A DNA stretch of 64,000 nt, from NCBI RefSeq assembly GCF_003439125.1, contig NZ_QSUU01000001.1, positions 62,001 to 126,000 on the forward strand, given 5' to 3'. Position 1 is the first letter of the stretch, and every line of letters starts with the position of its first letter. The notes beneath the pieces were generated by a model, which did not search any database, was not told the origin of the DNA, and saw nothing but the letters and a program-made list of their open reading frames with translations. The position numbers were made by a program, and so were the translations under genes. This stretch comes from Collinsella sp. OM04-5 (GTDB taxonomy: Bacteria; Actinomycetota; Coriobacteriia; Coriobacteriales; Coriobacteriaceae). Positions 42,718-52,352 of this stretch are shown here, piece by piece.

Positions 42718-43030
42718 CGAGTTCTTGGTTCTGTGGCTGTCGTCGTGGGCTGCTATCGCGTTCTTTCGCATCGCGCCGGCGTTTGCCTTGCGCGGGAGAA
42801 CGCTGTCGCCCCGCATTACCGAGGCCCTGGGTTATATCCCGCCCGCTGCCTTTGCCGCGCTGGTCGCCAACGACTTGGTGAGCCCCGGGGCGTTCGACGC
42901 GGGACTCTGGCCTGCCTTGGTTCCCTGGATTGCGGCTGCCGGCGTCGTGGTGGTGGCAATCAGGACAAAGTCGATGTTGTGGTGCTGCGTTTCGGGCATC
43001 GTGCTCTATATCGTTTTGAGCCTCGTATAA
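42707..43030 (+). CDS. azlD: AzlD-type branched-chain amino acid exporter, small subunit
   Basis: This ~107-residue protein has three to four hydrophobic helices (NEFLVLWLSSWAAIAFFRIAPAFALR, EALGYIPPAAFAALVAND, and a C-terminal VLYIVLSLV). The RIxPAFxLRG and LGYIPPAAFAALV motifs are typical of AzlD. It begins within the last codons of azlC; ATG 42707 follows GGAAGAGG. The following 43031-43171 shows no feature. Confidence 0.85.
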   Translation: MPVNEFLVLWLSSWAAIAFFRIAPAFALRGRTLSPRITEALGYIPPAAFAALVANDLVSPGAFDAGLWPALVPWIAAAGVVVVAIRTKSMLWCCVSGIVLYIVLSLV

Positions 43031-43171
43031 GAGCGGGACACGTTTAGCATCCCGGCCAACGAATCCAATTTTTCACCGAGCTGGTCTATTTCTTCTGGTA
43101 CCATGGTCAAACTTTACTGTAGCAAAGCGTGACGTGGGCTTTTGTACCCCGTCAGCGGAAATGGGGGTTTC

Positions 43172-44194
43172 ATGGCACAGGAAGCGACCGCCAACGAGCA
43201 AAAGAAATTCAAGGTCCCGCGCATCCCGGGCGACATCATGATCTATCCGATGATCGTCGGTCTTTTGCTCAACACCTTCTGCCCGCAGGTTTTTGAGATC
43301 GGCGGCTTCTTTACGGCTGCCTGCCGCGGTGGCTCCAATACCATCGTCGCCGCGATCCTGCTGTTTGTGGGCGCCGGCATCAGCTTTAAGTCCACGCCGG
43401 GTGCCATCAAGACCGGTATCGTCGTGCTGATCCCCAAGCTGGTCGTCGCAGCGGCTCTCGGCCTGGGCGTGGCATATTTCTTTAACGACAACTTCCTGGG
43501 TCTGAGCTCCGTGTCTATCATCGGCGGCATCACGTTTTGCAACATGGCGCTCTATACGGGCATCATGGGCGAGTTCGGCGATGAGTCCGAGCAGGGCGCC
43601 GTCGGTATCCTGTTCTTTACGGCTGGCCCCGCCGTCACGATGATCATCCTCGGTGTTTCCGGCCTCGCCAACATTCCCATTGGCACCATTATCGGCTCCA
43701 TCTTGCCACTCGTTATTGGCATGGTTCTGGGCAACCTGTTCCCGTTTATCAAGAACCTGCTGGTTCCCGGTGCCAATCCCGCGATTGCCGTCATCGGATT
43801 TCAGCTCGGTGCGTCCATGAGCCTGTCGAGCTTTATCACCGGCGGTATTTCCGGCATCTTGCTGGGCCTTGTCACGCTGTTTGTCGTCGGTCCCATCACC
43901 TTTGCGTTCGAGCATCTGTGCGGCGGCAATGGCAAGGCCGCTGTGGCTTGCTCCACCATTGCCGGCACGGCTATGACCACACCGGTTGCCCTCGCCGAGG
44001 TCGCACCGCGTTACGCCGAGCTTGCGCCCACCGCGTACGCTCAGATCGCCACCGCCGTTATCATCACGGCGATCATGGCTCCGATTCTGACTGGCTGGGT
44101 CGACAAGAAGTTCTGCCAAGGCAAGGAGGATCTGTCGCCTGTCGGTGTCGAGGCCATCGAGGAGGCCGTCGCGACTGACATCGATGGCGAGTAG
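43172..44194 (+). CDS. kdgT: 2-keto-3-deoxygluconate permease (KdgT family)
   Basis: The protein carries KdgT-family blocks GDIMIYPMIVGLLLNTFCPQ, FVGAGISFKSTPGAIKTG, GGITFCNMALYTGIMGEFGD and AVACSTIAGTAMTTPVALAEVAP within about ten transmembrane segments. KdgT imports 2-keto-3-deoxygluconate from pectin or uronate breakdown. No kduD, kdgK or kdgA neighbour is visible, so the substrate here is inferred from family only. ATG 43172 has GGGGG upstream. Two hairpins follow the stop. Confidence 0.85.
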   Translation: MAQEATANEQKKFKVPRIPGDIMIYPMIVGLLLNTFCPQVFEIGGFFTAACRGGSNTIVAAILLFVGAGISFKSTPGAIKTGIVVLIPKLVVAAALGLGVAYFFNDNFLGLSSVSIIGGITFCNMALYTGIMGEFGDESEQGAVGILFFTAGPAVTMIILGVSGLANIPIGTIIGSILPLVIGMVLGNLFPFIKNLLVPGANPAIAVIGFQLGASMSLSSFITGGISGILLGLVTLFVVGPITFAFEHLCGGNGKAAVACSTIAGTAMTTPVALAEVAPRYAELAPTAYAQIATAVIITAIMAPILTGWVDKKFCQGKEDLSPVGVEAIEEAVATDIDGE

Positions 44195-44243
44195 CAATCG
44201 ATACCCATCAATGATGCCGGCGTGTGCAATTCGCGCCGTATGG

Positions 44244-44283
44244 GCGCCCGAACAGAAACTGTTTTGCAGTGATGTTCGGGCGC
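44244..44283 (+). terminator. Hairpin after kdgT
   Basis: GCGCCCGAACA (44244-44254) pairs perfectly with TGTTCGGGCGC (44273-44283); the loop contains a nested ACTG/CAGT pair. It lies 50 nt after the kdgT stop. Confidence 0.65.
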
Positions 44284-44294
44284 TCTGCTATTAT

Positions 44295-44327
44295 CCCCTT
44301 TACCCCTGCGGAGTAAAGGGGTGTTTA
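44295..44327 (+). terminator. Second hairpin after kdgT
   Basis: CCCCTTTAC (44295-44303) pairs with GTAAAGGGG (44313-44321), followed by TGTTTATT. This is a plausible Rho-independent terminator, placed just before the cyclase gene. Confidence 0.6.
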
Positions 44328-44375
44328 TTGCCCTGATTCGAATTGGGCGATTCTGACCACTTGGGTATTGAAGGG

Positions 44376-45527
44376 ATGGCGCTAGTGGTTAAGGCACTCA
44401 AGATTGAGATATTCGTGCTATGCATGATTGTTCTTATCGGGCTTGCCGTGCGAAGTCGTCGCTCCTTGTTCTCGAGCACCCAGCAGCTATTGTTTAGCAT
44501 GCTTGGCTACACCTCTGCCGCGTACATATTATTCGATATGATCTGGACGCTTTCGGACGGTGTGGACGGCACGTTGGGCATTGCTGCCAACTGGATTTCC
44601 AACGCGGTTTCGTTTTCGCTCTTTGCTATCGCGTGTCTCATTTGGTTTATCTATTCCGAGACGGTGCAGGGTTCTCGTCTTTTGACCTCGCGCTATAGGG
44701 TGGTGCTTGTAGCGTTGCCTACGGCTCTGGTGGTCGTGCTGGCGTTTACCAGTTACTGGACGCACGCCCTGTTCTATATCGATTCGCAGGGCGTGTATCG
44801 TCGCGGCTTTGCCTATATGATCCAGCCCATCGTCAGCTACTGTTACGTTATACATACGTCCCTGCATGCGTTTGTGCAATCTCGCAGGGTCGAGAGCCTG
44901 CAGACGAAGGCCATCTATCGAACCTTGGCATTTTTCGCCATTCCGGCCCTGGTGGGCGGTACCTTTCAGGTCGTATACTCGGTGCCCGGCCTTTGTGTCG
45001 GCATAATGATTAGCATGTTGCTGCTTTACATCATCTACCAGGAGCAGCTCATCTCGACCGACCCGTTGACTGGACTTAACAATCGCAACCGTTTTGAGAC
45101 CTATATGCTGTCGCTCTTCTCAAATGTGGATCAGGCCGAAGATGTATATCTGCTTATGATGGACGCCGACGGCTTTAAGCAGATTAACGATCGCTATGGG
45201 CATGTGGAGGGCGACCACGCTCTTCAGGTCATATCCGCTGCGCTCAAAGAAGCCTGCTCGGCGTCTGGCGGCTTTATCGCACGTTATGGCGGCGATGAGT
45301 TCGTGGTGCTCCAAAAGGCGACGGCGGAGCAGGACATCATAAGCCTGTGTGCGGCAATCAACGATGAGCTCGCACGTGCCGACGTGCCGTATCTGTTGCG
45401 GATGTCCATCGGCTACGCACGGGTCGGTGACGGTGTCGATACCTGGCAAGACTTGCTTCGCGCTGCCGATGCGGAGCTCTACCGCGTCAAGGCCGAGAAA
45501 AAGAAAGCCGGCGTCCAGATACGCTAG
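44376..45527 (+). CDS. Membrane-bound diguanylate cyclase (GGDEF)
   Basis: Seven predicted transmembrane helices (about residues 1-220) are followed by a GGDEF domain: STDPLTGLNNRNRFETY, LLMMDADGFKQINDRYGHVEGDHAL and ARYGGDEFVVLQK, with the intact active-site GGDEF. It makes cyclic di-GMP from two GTP. No RxxD inhibitory site is obvious. The start could be ATG 44376 or GTG 44385; the GAAGGG just upstream is better spaced for the GTG. No phosphodiesterase or c-di-GMP receptor is adjacent. Confidence 0.9.
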   Translation: MALVVKALKIEIFVLCMIVLIGLAVRSRRSLFSSTQQLLFSMLGYTSAAYILFDMIWTLSDGVDGTLGIAANWISNAVSFSLFAIACLIWFIYSETVQGSRLLTSRYRVVLVALPTALVVVLAFTSYWTHALFYIDSQGVYRRGFAYMIQPIVSYCYVIHTSLHAFVQSRRVESLQTKAIYRTLAFFAIPALVGGTFQVVYSVPGLCVGIMISMLLLYIIYQEQLISTDPLTGLNNRNRFETYMLSLFSNVDQAEDVYLLMMDADGFKQINDRYGHVEGDHALQVISAALKEACSASGGFIARYGGDEFVVLQKATAEQDIISLCAAINDELARADVPYLLRMSIGYARVGDGVDTWQDLLRAADAELYRVKAEKKKAGVQIR

Positions 45528-45536
45528 AAAAAGGGG

Positions 45537-45552
45537 CGCACGCTTGCGTGCG
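45537..45552. terminator. Short hairpin between convergent genes
   Basis: CGCACGC (45537-45543) pairs with GCGTGCG (45546-45552) right after the cyclase stop codon. The two-nucleotide spacer implies a larger effective loop. No T-run follows. Confidence 0.35.
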
Positions 45553-45627
45553 TGGTGGCCTTCAGCTCACCGATGTACTCCATTAAACTAAAGTATGTGA
45601 ATCTCTCTGCTAAATAAGGGCAGTTCG

Positions 45628-46563
45628 CTAGGCTTTTTTGGGTTTGTTGACGATGATGATGCCGCTGCAGACCAAGAGCAGGGCAACGATGACGGTAACG
45701 GGGCTCGTGCCGGCGCCCTCGCCAAGCAGCAGTGCGCTCAGCAGTACGCCAAAGACCGGGTTCATAAACCCAAAGACCGAGACGCGGCTGACGGGGTTGA
45801 CGGCAAGCAGGCGCGACCACAGCGAGTAGGCGACCGCGGAGATAAGCGCCATGTAGATGATGAGCACGATGGCGGGGACAATCGCCGTGGGGGAGAGCGC
45901 GCCACCCATCAAAAAGCCGATGGCGGTGAGGACCAGGCCGCCGACCAAGAACTGCCACCCGGCAAGCAAGACGCCGTCGTGCTTGCGCGAGAAGATGCCG
46001 ATCAGGCAGGTCGAAAGAGCACCCGCGACAGTGGAGGCTAGGATAAAGCCCTCGCCATCGAGCCTGAAGCCAAAGGTGCCATCTGCGCCCGAGAGGTTGA
46101 CGAGCGCGACGCCGGCAAAGCCCAGCGCACAGCCAAGCACCTTGGCCGTATTGAGCTTCTCGGTGTGAAATGCCAGGGCGGCAAAGAGGATTGCGAGGAA
46201 GTTGGCGCTGGCCTCGATGATGGAGCTCGACATGGCGCTGGCGCGCGAGAGGCCCAGATAGAAAAAGAAGTACTGCCCGATAGTCTGGAAGAGCGACAAG
46301 ACAAAGATGGGCTTGATGTCGCGAGCCTGCGGAATGAGGGGGCGGCGTTGGGCCGCACTCATCCCAACGATAACCAGGGCGCCGGCAAGCGTGAAGCGCA
46401 AGCCCGCAAAGAGCAGCTGCGAGGCGCTATCGTGCGCCGGGATACCAAAGAGTGCGTAGCCGATCTTGATGCAGGGAAAGGCCGACCCCCAGAGCGCGCA
46501 ACAAACAAGGCAGCCCAGGATGAGTCCGGGCAGGGTGGCGAGATACGGCTTGCGGCTTTCCAT
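45628..46563 (-). CDS. EamA/DMT-superfamily transporter
   Basis: The 311-residue protein has ten hydrophobic segments and EamA hallmarks (GCLVCCALWGSAFPCIKIGYALFG, VFGFMNPVFGVLLSALLLGEG). It probably exports small metabolites; substrate unknown. ATG 46563 follows AGGAAGGACACC; the frame upstream to 46605 overlaps the purL terminator and is not coding. It is transcribed in the same direction as purL but separated by a strong terminator. Confidence 0.88.
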   Translation of the reverse strand: MESRKPYLATLPGLILGCLVCCALWGSAFPCIKIGYALFGIPAHDSASQLLFAGLRFTLAGALVIVGMSAAQRRPLIPQARDIKPIFVLSLFQTIGQYFFFYLGLSRASAMSSSIIEASANFLAILFAALAFHTEKLNTAKVLGCALGFAGVALVNLSGADGTFGFRLDGEGFILASTVAGALSTCLIGIFSRKHDGVLLAGWQFLVGGLVLTAIGFLMGGALSPTAIVPAIVLIIYMALISAVAYSLWSRLLAVNPVSRVSVFGFMNPVFGVLLSALLLGEGAGTSPVTVIVALLLVCSGIIIVNKPKKA

Positions 46564-46587
46564 GGTGTCCTTCCTGTATGCGCGAAG

Positions 46588-46625
46588 CAAAAAAGAACCC
46601 GCCACCGGGTGTGCCGGTGGCGGGT
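46588..46625 (-). terminator. Rho-independent terminator of purL
   Basis: On the minus strand ACCCGCCACCGG pairs with CCGGTGGCGGGT (12 bp, tetraloop-like spacer) and is followed by TTCTTTTTTGC. Confidence 0.92.
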
Positions 46626-46662
46626 GTTGTTACCCGAGGGGATTGTACCCGATGGGAAAGCT

Positions 46663-49600
46663 TTAAGCGAAGTAGGCTACGCCGCTCTCAAAGATCGGCA
46701 TGAACTTGTCGCCGGGGACATGCTCGGGCACGTTGCGGTACAGGTTGTCGCCGCGACGCTCGGCATGGCCCATCTTGCCCAGGACGCGGCCGTCGGGGCT
46801 CGTGATGCCCTCGATGGCAAGTGCGGAGCCGTTGGGGTTGATGGAAAGGTCCATGCTCGGCTTGCCGTCCTCGCCCACGTACTGCGTGGCGACCTGGCCG
46901 TTGGCGATCAGCTGGGCGAGCACCTCGTCGTTGGCGACAAAGCGGCCCTCGCCGTGGCTGATGGCGACGGTGTAGGGGTCGTCGAGGCTGCACTGCGACA
47001 GCCACGGGGACAGGTTGGACGAGATGCGGGTGCGCACCAGGCGGCTCTGATGGCGACCGATGGTGTTGAACGTCAGCGTGGGCGCATCGGGCGTGGCGTC
47101 GACGATGTCGCCGTAGGGCACCAGGCCGAGCTTGACCAGAGCCTGGAAGCCGTTGCAGATGCCCAGCATCAGGCCGTCGCGGGCCTTGAGCAGGTCGCGG
47201 ACTGCCTCGGTGACCTCGGGAGCGCGGAAGAACGCCGTGATGAACTTGGCGGAGCCATCGGGCTCGTCACCGCCCGAGAAGCCACCGGGGATCATGACGA
47301 TCTGGCTTGCACGGATGCGGCGGGCGAGCTCGTGGGTGCTCTCGGCGACGGCCTCGGGCGTGAGGTTGTTGATCACGAAGGTGTCGGCCTCGGCACCGGC
47401 GGCACGGAAGGCGCGGGCGCTGTCGTACTCGCAGTTGTTGCCGGGGAACACGGGGATGATTACGCGCGGGCGGGCGATCTTGGCGCCGCCGTACACGTGG
47501 ATATCCTTGGCGCGGAAGTCGATGGTCTCGACCTCGGCGGTCTCGCCGGTGCTGCGGTAGGCGAAGACGCCCTCGATGCCGCTCTCCCAGGCCTCCTGGA
47601 GCTCAGCGAGCTCGATGACTTCGGAGCCGGTGTCGATGACATAGCCCTCGACGGTGGTACCCAGGGGCTCGACGACAACGCCGTCGGCGACCTCGGGCAG
47701 CTCGGCGTCCTCGGCGAGCTCGACGATAAAGCTGCCGTAGAGCGGGGTGAAGAGGCTCTCCACGTCCACGTCCTCGGCAAGCTCGATGCCGATCTGGTTG
47801 CCGACGCACATCTTAAAGAGGCTCTCGACGCCGCAGCCGTAGCCGGGCGTGGAGACGGCCAGGGCGTCGCCGTTGGCGGTGAGCGCCTCGACGGCGTCAA
47901 ACGCGGCGAGCAGCTGCTGAGCGTCGGGGCGGTAGTCCTCACCATAGGTGGCGGGGGCGATGCGCACGACGCGATGCGTCAGACCCTTGAACTCGGGCGA
48001 GACGGCACGGGCGGCCTTGCCCACGGCCACAGCGAAGCTGATCAGGGTCGGCGGAACGTTGAGCTCACCGGCCTCGTCCTCAAACGAGCCGCTCATAGAG
48101 TCCTTGCCGCCGATGGCACCGGCACCCAGATCGACCTGGGCCATAAGGGCGCCCAGGACGGCTGCCATGGGCTTGCCCCAGCGCTCGGCCTCGGTGCGCA
48201 GACGCTCGAAGTACTCCTGGAAGGAGAGATAGGCACGCTTGTGCTCAAAGCCGGCAGCCACGAGCTTGGCGATGGACTCAACCACGGACAGGTAGGCGCC
48301 CGCAAACTGGTCGGCCTCCATCAGGTAGGGGTTGAAGCCCCATGCCATAGCGCTCGCCGTGGTGGTCTCGCCGTCCACGGGGAACTTGGCAACCATGGCC
48401 GAGCTCGGGGTGAGCTGCGTCTTGCCGCCAAAGGGCATGAGCACGGTTGCGGCACCGATGGTGGAGTCGAAGCGCTCGGACAGGCCCTTGTTGGAGGCGA
48501 CGTTGAGGTCAGTGACAAGCGAGGTCATGCGCTCGGCAAGCGTGGTGCCGGCCCAGCTGGGCTGCCACACGCTGCGGGCACAGACGTGGGCGACCTGGTG
48601 CTTGGGCGCGCCGTTGGAGTTGAGGAACTCGCGGGACAGATCGACGATGGCGACACCGTTCCAGGCCATGCGCATGCGCGGCTCGGCGGTAACCTCGGCG
48701 ATAACGGTCGCCTCGAGGTTCTCCTCGGCGGCGTAGCCCATGAACTCCTCGACGTCACCGTCGGCGACGGCGCAGGCCATGCGCTCCTGGGACTCGGAAA
48801 TGGCGAGCTCGGTGCCGTCCAGGCCGTCGTACTTCTTGGTCACGGTGTCCAGGTCGACATACAGGCCGTCGGCAAGCTCGCCCACGGCGACCGAGACGCC
48901 GCCGGCGCCAAAGTCGTTGCAGCGCTTGATCAGGCGGCAGGCGTCGCCGCGGCGGAACAGACGCTGCAGCTTGCGCTCGACCGGGGCGTTGCCCTTCTGG
49001 ACCTCGGCGCCCGAGGTCTCGATGGACTCGGTGTTCTGGGTCTTGGAGGAGCCGGTGGCGCCGCCGATGCCGTCACGGCCGGTGCGGCCGCCCAGCAGGA
49101 TGATCTTGTCAGTGGGGGCGGGGCACTCGCGACGCACGTGGTTTGCCGGGGTAGCGCCCACGACGGCGCCGACCTCCATGCGCTTGGCAACGTAGCCGGG
49201 GTGATAGAGCTCGTTGACCTGGCCGGTGGCAAGGCCGATCTGGTTGCCGTAGCTGGAGTAGCCGGCGGCAGCGGTGGTTACGAGCTTGCGCTGCGGCAGC
49301 TTGCCCTCGAGCGTCTCGGACACGGGGACGGTGGGGTCGCCGGCGCCGGTGACACGCATGGCCTGGTACACGTAGCTGCGGCCCGACAGCGGGTCGCGGA
49401 TGGCACCGCCCACGCAGGTGGCGGCACCGCCGAAGGGCTCGATCTCGGTCGGGTGGTTGTGGGTCTCGTTCTTAAAGAGGAACAGCCAGTCCCGGTCCTC
49501 GCCGTCGACATCGACCTTCACCTTGACGGTGCAGGCGTTGATCTCCTCGGACTCGTCGACATCGGTCATGACGCCGGTCTTCTTAAGGTACTTGGCGCCG

Positions 49601-50409
49601 ATGGTGCCCATGTCCATGAGGCAGACGGGCTTGGCGTCGCGACCGAGTTCGTGGCGCATCTCCATGTAGCGGTCGAAGGCCTGCTGCACCACGGCGTCGT
49701 CGATCGTCACGTCGTCCAGGACGGTGCCGAAGGTGGTGTGGCGGCAGTGGTCGGACCAGTACGTGTCGATCACGCGGATCTCGGTGATGGTGGGGTCGCG
49801 ATCCTCATCGCGGAAGTACTGCTGACAGAAAGCGATGTCCGCCTCGTCCATGGCAAGACCGCGCTCGGAAATAAAGGCGGCAAGGCCTGCCTCGTCAAGC
49901 TCGCGGAAGCCGTCGAGCACCTCGACGGGTTGGGGCTCGGGGGTTTCCACATGTAGCGTCTCGGGCAGGTCGAGCGAGGCGATGCGCGCCTCGACGGGGT
50001 TCACCACGTAGTGCTTGATGGCCTCGATGGCGGCTTCGTCCAGAGCGCCCGAGATCATATAGACCTTGGTGGAGCGCACGGCGGGGCGCTCGCCCTGGCT
50101 GATGAGTTGCACGCACTCGCTGGCGGAGTCGGCACGCTGGTCAAACTGGCCAGGCAGGAATTCGACGGCAAAGACGGCGCCATCGCTTGCGGGGAGCTCG
50201 TCGTAGGTCACATCGACCTGGGGCTCGCTAAAGACGGTCGGCACGCAGGAGCGGAAAAGCTCCTCGTCGATGCCCTCGACGTCGTAGCGGTTGATGATCC
50301 TCAGGGCCTCGATGCCCTTGATGCCGAGAATCTCGGTCAGCTCGCCCTTGAGCTGCTGAGCCTCGACGTCGAACCCGGGTTTCTTCTCCACGTAGATACG
50401 AGAGACCAT
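46663..50409 (-). CDS. purL: Phosphoribosylformylglycinamidine synthase, single-chain (PurS-PurL-PurQ fusion)
   Basis: The 1248-residue enzyme carries, in order, an N-terminal PurS-like region (about 1-150), the two PurL/AIRS-like halves with TYWSDHCRHTTFGTVLDD, ETHNHPTEIEPFGGAATCVGG and GGRTGRDGIGGATGSSKT, and a C-terminal glutaminase with Cys in LMLGICNGFQALVKLG and His in AISHGEGRF. It converts FGAR to FGAM in purine synthesis. ATG 50409 follows AGGAAGGCAGGAACC. No PurR box or purine riboswitch is evident in 50410-50593. The plus strand opposite is free of stops for 3.8 kb, a composition effect. Confidence 0.95.
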   Translation of the reverse strand: MVSRIYVEKKPGFDVEAQQLKGELTEILGIKGIEALRIINRYDVEGIDEELFRSCVPTVFSEPQVDVTYDELPASDGAVFAVEFLPGQFDQRADSASECVQLISQGERPAVRSTKVYMISGALDEAAIEAIKHYVVNPVEARIASLDLPETLHVETPEPQPVEVLDGFRELDEAGLAAFISERGLAMDEADIAFCQQYFRDEDRDPTITEIRVIDTYWSDHCRHTTFGTVLDDVTIDDAVVQQAFDRYMEMRHELGRDAKPVCLMDMGTIGAKYLKKTGVMTDVDESEEINACTVKVKVDVDGEDRDWLFLFKNETHNHPTEIEPFGGAATCVGGAIRDPLSGRSYVYQAMRVTGAGDPTVPVSETLEGKLPQRKLVTTAAAGYSSYGNQIGLATGQVNELYHPGYVAKRMEVGAVVGATPANHVRRECPAPTDKIILLGGRTGRDGIGGATGSSKTQNTESIETSGAEVQKGNAPVERKLQRLFRRGDACRLIKRCNDFGAGGVSVAVGELADGLYVDLDTVTKKYDGLDGTELAISESQERMACAVADGDVEEFMGYAAEENLEATVIAEVTAEPRMRMAWNGVAIVDLSREFLNSNGAPKHQVAHVCARSVWQPSWAGTTLAERMTSLVTDLNVASNKGLSERFDSTIGAATVLMPFGGKTQLTPSSAMVAKFPVDGETTTASAMAWGFNPYLMEADQFAGAYLSVVESIAKLVAAGFEHKRAYLSFQEYFERLRTEAERWGKPMAAVLGALMAQVDLGAGAIGGKDSMSGSFEDEAGELNVPPTLISFAVAVGKAARAVSPEFKGLTHRVVRIAPATYGEDYRPDAQQLLAAFDAVEALTANGDALAVSTPGYGCGVESLFKMCVGNQIGIELAEDVDVESLFTPLYGSFIVELAEDAELPEVADGVVVEPLGTTVEGYVIDTGSEVIELAELQEAWESGIEGVFAYRSTGETAEVETIDFRAKDIHVYGGAKIARPRVIIPVFPGNNCEYDSARAFRAAGAEADTFVINNLTPEAVAESTHELARRIRASQIVMIPGGFSGGDEPDGSAKFITAFFRAPEVTEAVRDLLKARDGLMLGICNGFQALVKLGLVPYGDIVDATPDAPTLTFNTIGRHQSRLVRTRISSNLSPWLSQCSLDDPYTVAISHGEGRFVANDEVLAQLIANGQVATQYVGEDGKPSMDLSINPNGSALAIEGITSPDGRVLGKMGHAERRGDNLYRNVPEHVPGDKFMPIFESGVAYFA

Positions 50410-50593
50410 TGGTTCCTGCCTTCCTGATCGGTTGGGCGTACGGTACGGTATGCGGCAGCGGTCGGTTTGCGGGGTCTGCCCTGCGGTCGCCTTGAGCCAC
50501 ATGTTTGTAAACCTCACTATGATACGACAGCTCACGGCACGTTGAGGACGGCGAGGGTGCTACAGTGAAGCGCAAACAAGAGAAAGGCATCAC

Positions 50594-52156
50594 ATGGCAT
50601 TCGTTTCGCTCGCCATCATTGCGCTCGTGGCCTTTGCAAGCCCCTTCATCGCCTCGGCGATTCCTGGAAAACCCGTTCCCGAGACGGTCTTTTTGCTCGT
50701 GTTCGGCGCGGTGCTGGGACCTCATATGCTCGGCATTATCCATGTAGATGCCGAGGTCTCGCTCGTGTCCGAGCTTGGCCTGGCCTTTTTGTTCCTGCTT
50801 GCCGGCTTTGAGATCGACCCCAAGAGCATCACAGGCGTCGAGGGGCGCTACGGCTTGGCGACGTGGGTCGTCACGTTTGGTATCGCCTGGCTTGCCGTGC
50901 GCTTTACCCCGTGGTTCTCAGTCAGTCATTTCGACGGTATCGCCGTGACGCTTGCCCTCACTTCGACGGCGCTCGGTACGCTTGTGCCCATCATGCGTGA
51001 GCGCTCGCTCACCGGCACGCGCGTGGGCGACTCGATTCTCGCGTATGGCACTTGGGGCGAGCTCGGTCCCGTGCTCGCCATGTCGGTGCTGTTGTCTGCC
51101 CGCACTGGCATCCAAACGCTCGTTATCCTTGGCTTGTTTGCGGTGGTTTGCGTGTTGCTGGCCGTGGTCCCGAGCCGCTCCAAGCGCGTCGGCAGCCGCT
51201 TCTTTGCATTTGTTGAGGAGCGCGCCGATACCACGTCGCAGACCTTCGTGCGCCTGACGGTGCTCATCCTGGTCACGCTCGTGGCATTCTCGGCTGTCTT
51301 TGATCTCGACATCGTGTTGGGTTCTTTTGCCGCCGGCTTTGTCCTGCGCTATATCATCCCCGAGGGCAACCATACGCTCGAGACCAAGCTCGACGGTCTG
51401 GCCTACGGTTTTTTGATTCCGGTGTTCTTTACCGTATCGGGCGCAAAGATCGACCTGACGGCCGTGGCGTCGCGCCCGGGTCTGCTCGCGGGCTTTATCG
51501 TGGCGTTGTTGATTATTCGTGCCGTGCCCATTCTTATTTCCATGAGCATTTGTCCTGCGACGCGCGATGTGTCGGCGTATGGTCGCATTACCGTGGCCCT
51601 GTACTGCACCACGGCGCTGCCGATCATCGTTGCCGTTACGAGCGTTGCCGTCAACGCGGGCGCGCTGTCGCAAGATATTGCGTCGGTCATGGTTGCCGCC
51701 GGTGCCATCACGGTGTTCTTGATGCCATTGCTCGCGCAGCTCTTCTACCGCGTGGTGGATGCCGCACCGGTCGCCGCCGTGGCAGAGGTTGCCGAGCATC
51801 CATCCGATGCGCTCGACATCTTGCGCGCCCACCACGACCTAGCGAGCTTGCTCGCGCGCGAGCACGAGCTGCTGACCTCGCATGGCCATGGTCGCGTATT
51901 CGAGGGCCTGCCTACGCTCGATACGATTGCCGAGCGTCTTTCCGCCGAGGCAGCGAGCGGCCACATCGATGCCCGCATCGTGGACGCGGCGCACCTGCTT
52001 GCCGATAAGACCTATGGAGACGAGGTCGACCCGTCCGAGCTGACTCCGCGTGAGCGCCGCCGCCTGGAGCGCGCCAAGCTCGCCGTGCATGAGTACCGCC
52101 GCCGCATGTTGGAGCTTTATGCGCGCGAAGAAGCCGACGAGGACGACGGTAAGTAG
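50594..52156 (+). CDS. CPA2-type cation:proton antiporter
   Basis: About twelve transmembrane segments span residues 1-390 with CPA2 hallmarks: PVPETVFLLVFGAVLGPHMLG, ELGLAFLFLLAGFEIDPKSI and FDLDIVLGSFAAGFVLRYIIPEGN. A cytoplasmic ~130-residue helical C-terminus rich in Arg and Glu follows; it is not a recognisable RCK/TrkA-N domain. It exchanges K+ or Na+ for protons. AAAGGCATCAC precedes the ATG. An ordered array of alternating repeats begins 16 nt after the stop codon. Confidence 0.88.
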   Translation: MAFVSLAIIALVAFASPFIASAIPGKPVPETVFLLVFGAVLGPHMLGIIHVDAEVSLVSELGLAFLFLLAGFEIDPKSITGVEGRYGLATWVVTFGIAWLAVRFTPWFSVSHFDGIAVTLALTSTALGTLVPIMRERSLTGTRVGDSILAYGTWGELGPVLAMSVLLSARTGIQTLVILGLFAVVCVLLAVVPSRSKRVGSRFFAFVEERADTTSQTFVRLTVLILVTLVAFSAVFDLDIVLGSFAAGFVLRYIIPEGNHTLETKLDGLAYGFLIPVFFTVSGAKIDLTAVASRPGLLAGFIVALLIIRAVPILISMSICPATRDVSAYGRITVALYCTTALPIIVAVTSVAVNAGALSQDIASVMVAAGAITVFLMPLLAQLFYRVVDAAPVAAVAEVAEHPSDALDILRAHHDLASLLAREHELLTSHGHGRVFEGLPTLDTIAERLSAEAASGHIDARIVDAAHLLADKTYGDEVDPSELTPRERRRLERAKLAVHEYRRRMLELYAREEADEDDGK

Positions 52157-52171
52157 TCGATACTTTCTCGG

Positions 52172-52341
52172 GGAAGCCGCGTCCCGCTTTGAAGGCTCGG
52201 AACGGGATGTGGTTTCCGAAACGGGGAGCGTTGGGAAACTGTGTCCCGGAATGGGCGCTCAGAGTGGGATGCAGTTTCCGCGAGAGGCTCGTTAGGGAAA
52301 GCGCATCCCATTCTGAGCCGGAATTATGGGACGCAGTTTCC
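52172..52341 (+). repeat. Array of six 14-bp repeats in alternating orientation, 62-bp period
   Basis: GGAAGCCGCGTCCC-type (inverted) and GGGATGCAGTTTCC-type (direct) 14-mers start at 52172, 52204, 52234, 52266, 52296 and 52328, so the spacing is 32/30/32/30/32 bp. Each inverted/direct pair can form a hairpin with an 18-nt loop; the first two pair fully if G-U is allowed, the third has mismatches. The array begins 16 nt after the antiporter stop codon and ends 12 nt before a terminator. Confidence 0.8.
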
Positions 52342-52352
52342 TTTTCGAATAG

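Noticed and set aside
46165..49956. 1263-codon open frame on the plus strand opposite purL
   Set aside because: It is the antisense shadow of purL. High third-position G+C removes stops on the complementary strand; the translation has no recognisable domains and is rich in Gly, Val, Asp and His.
50410..50593. Purine riboswitch upstream of purL
   Set aside because: No three-way-junction arrangement or conserved loop sequences could be found in the leader.
52172..52341. CRISPR array
   Set aside because: Repeats alternate in orientation, are only 14 bp, and no cas gene is near; not CRISPR.
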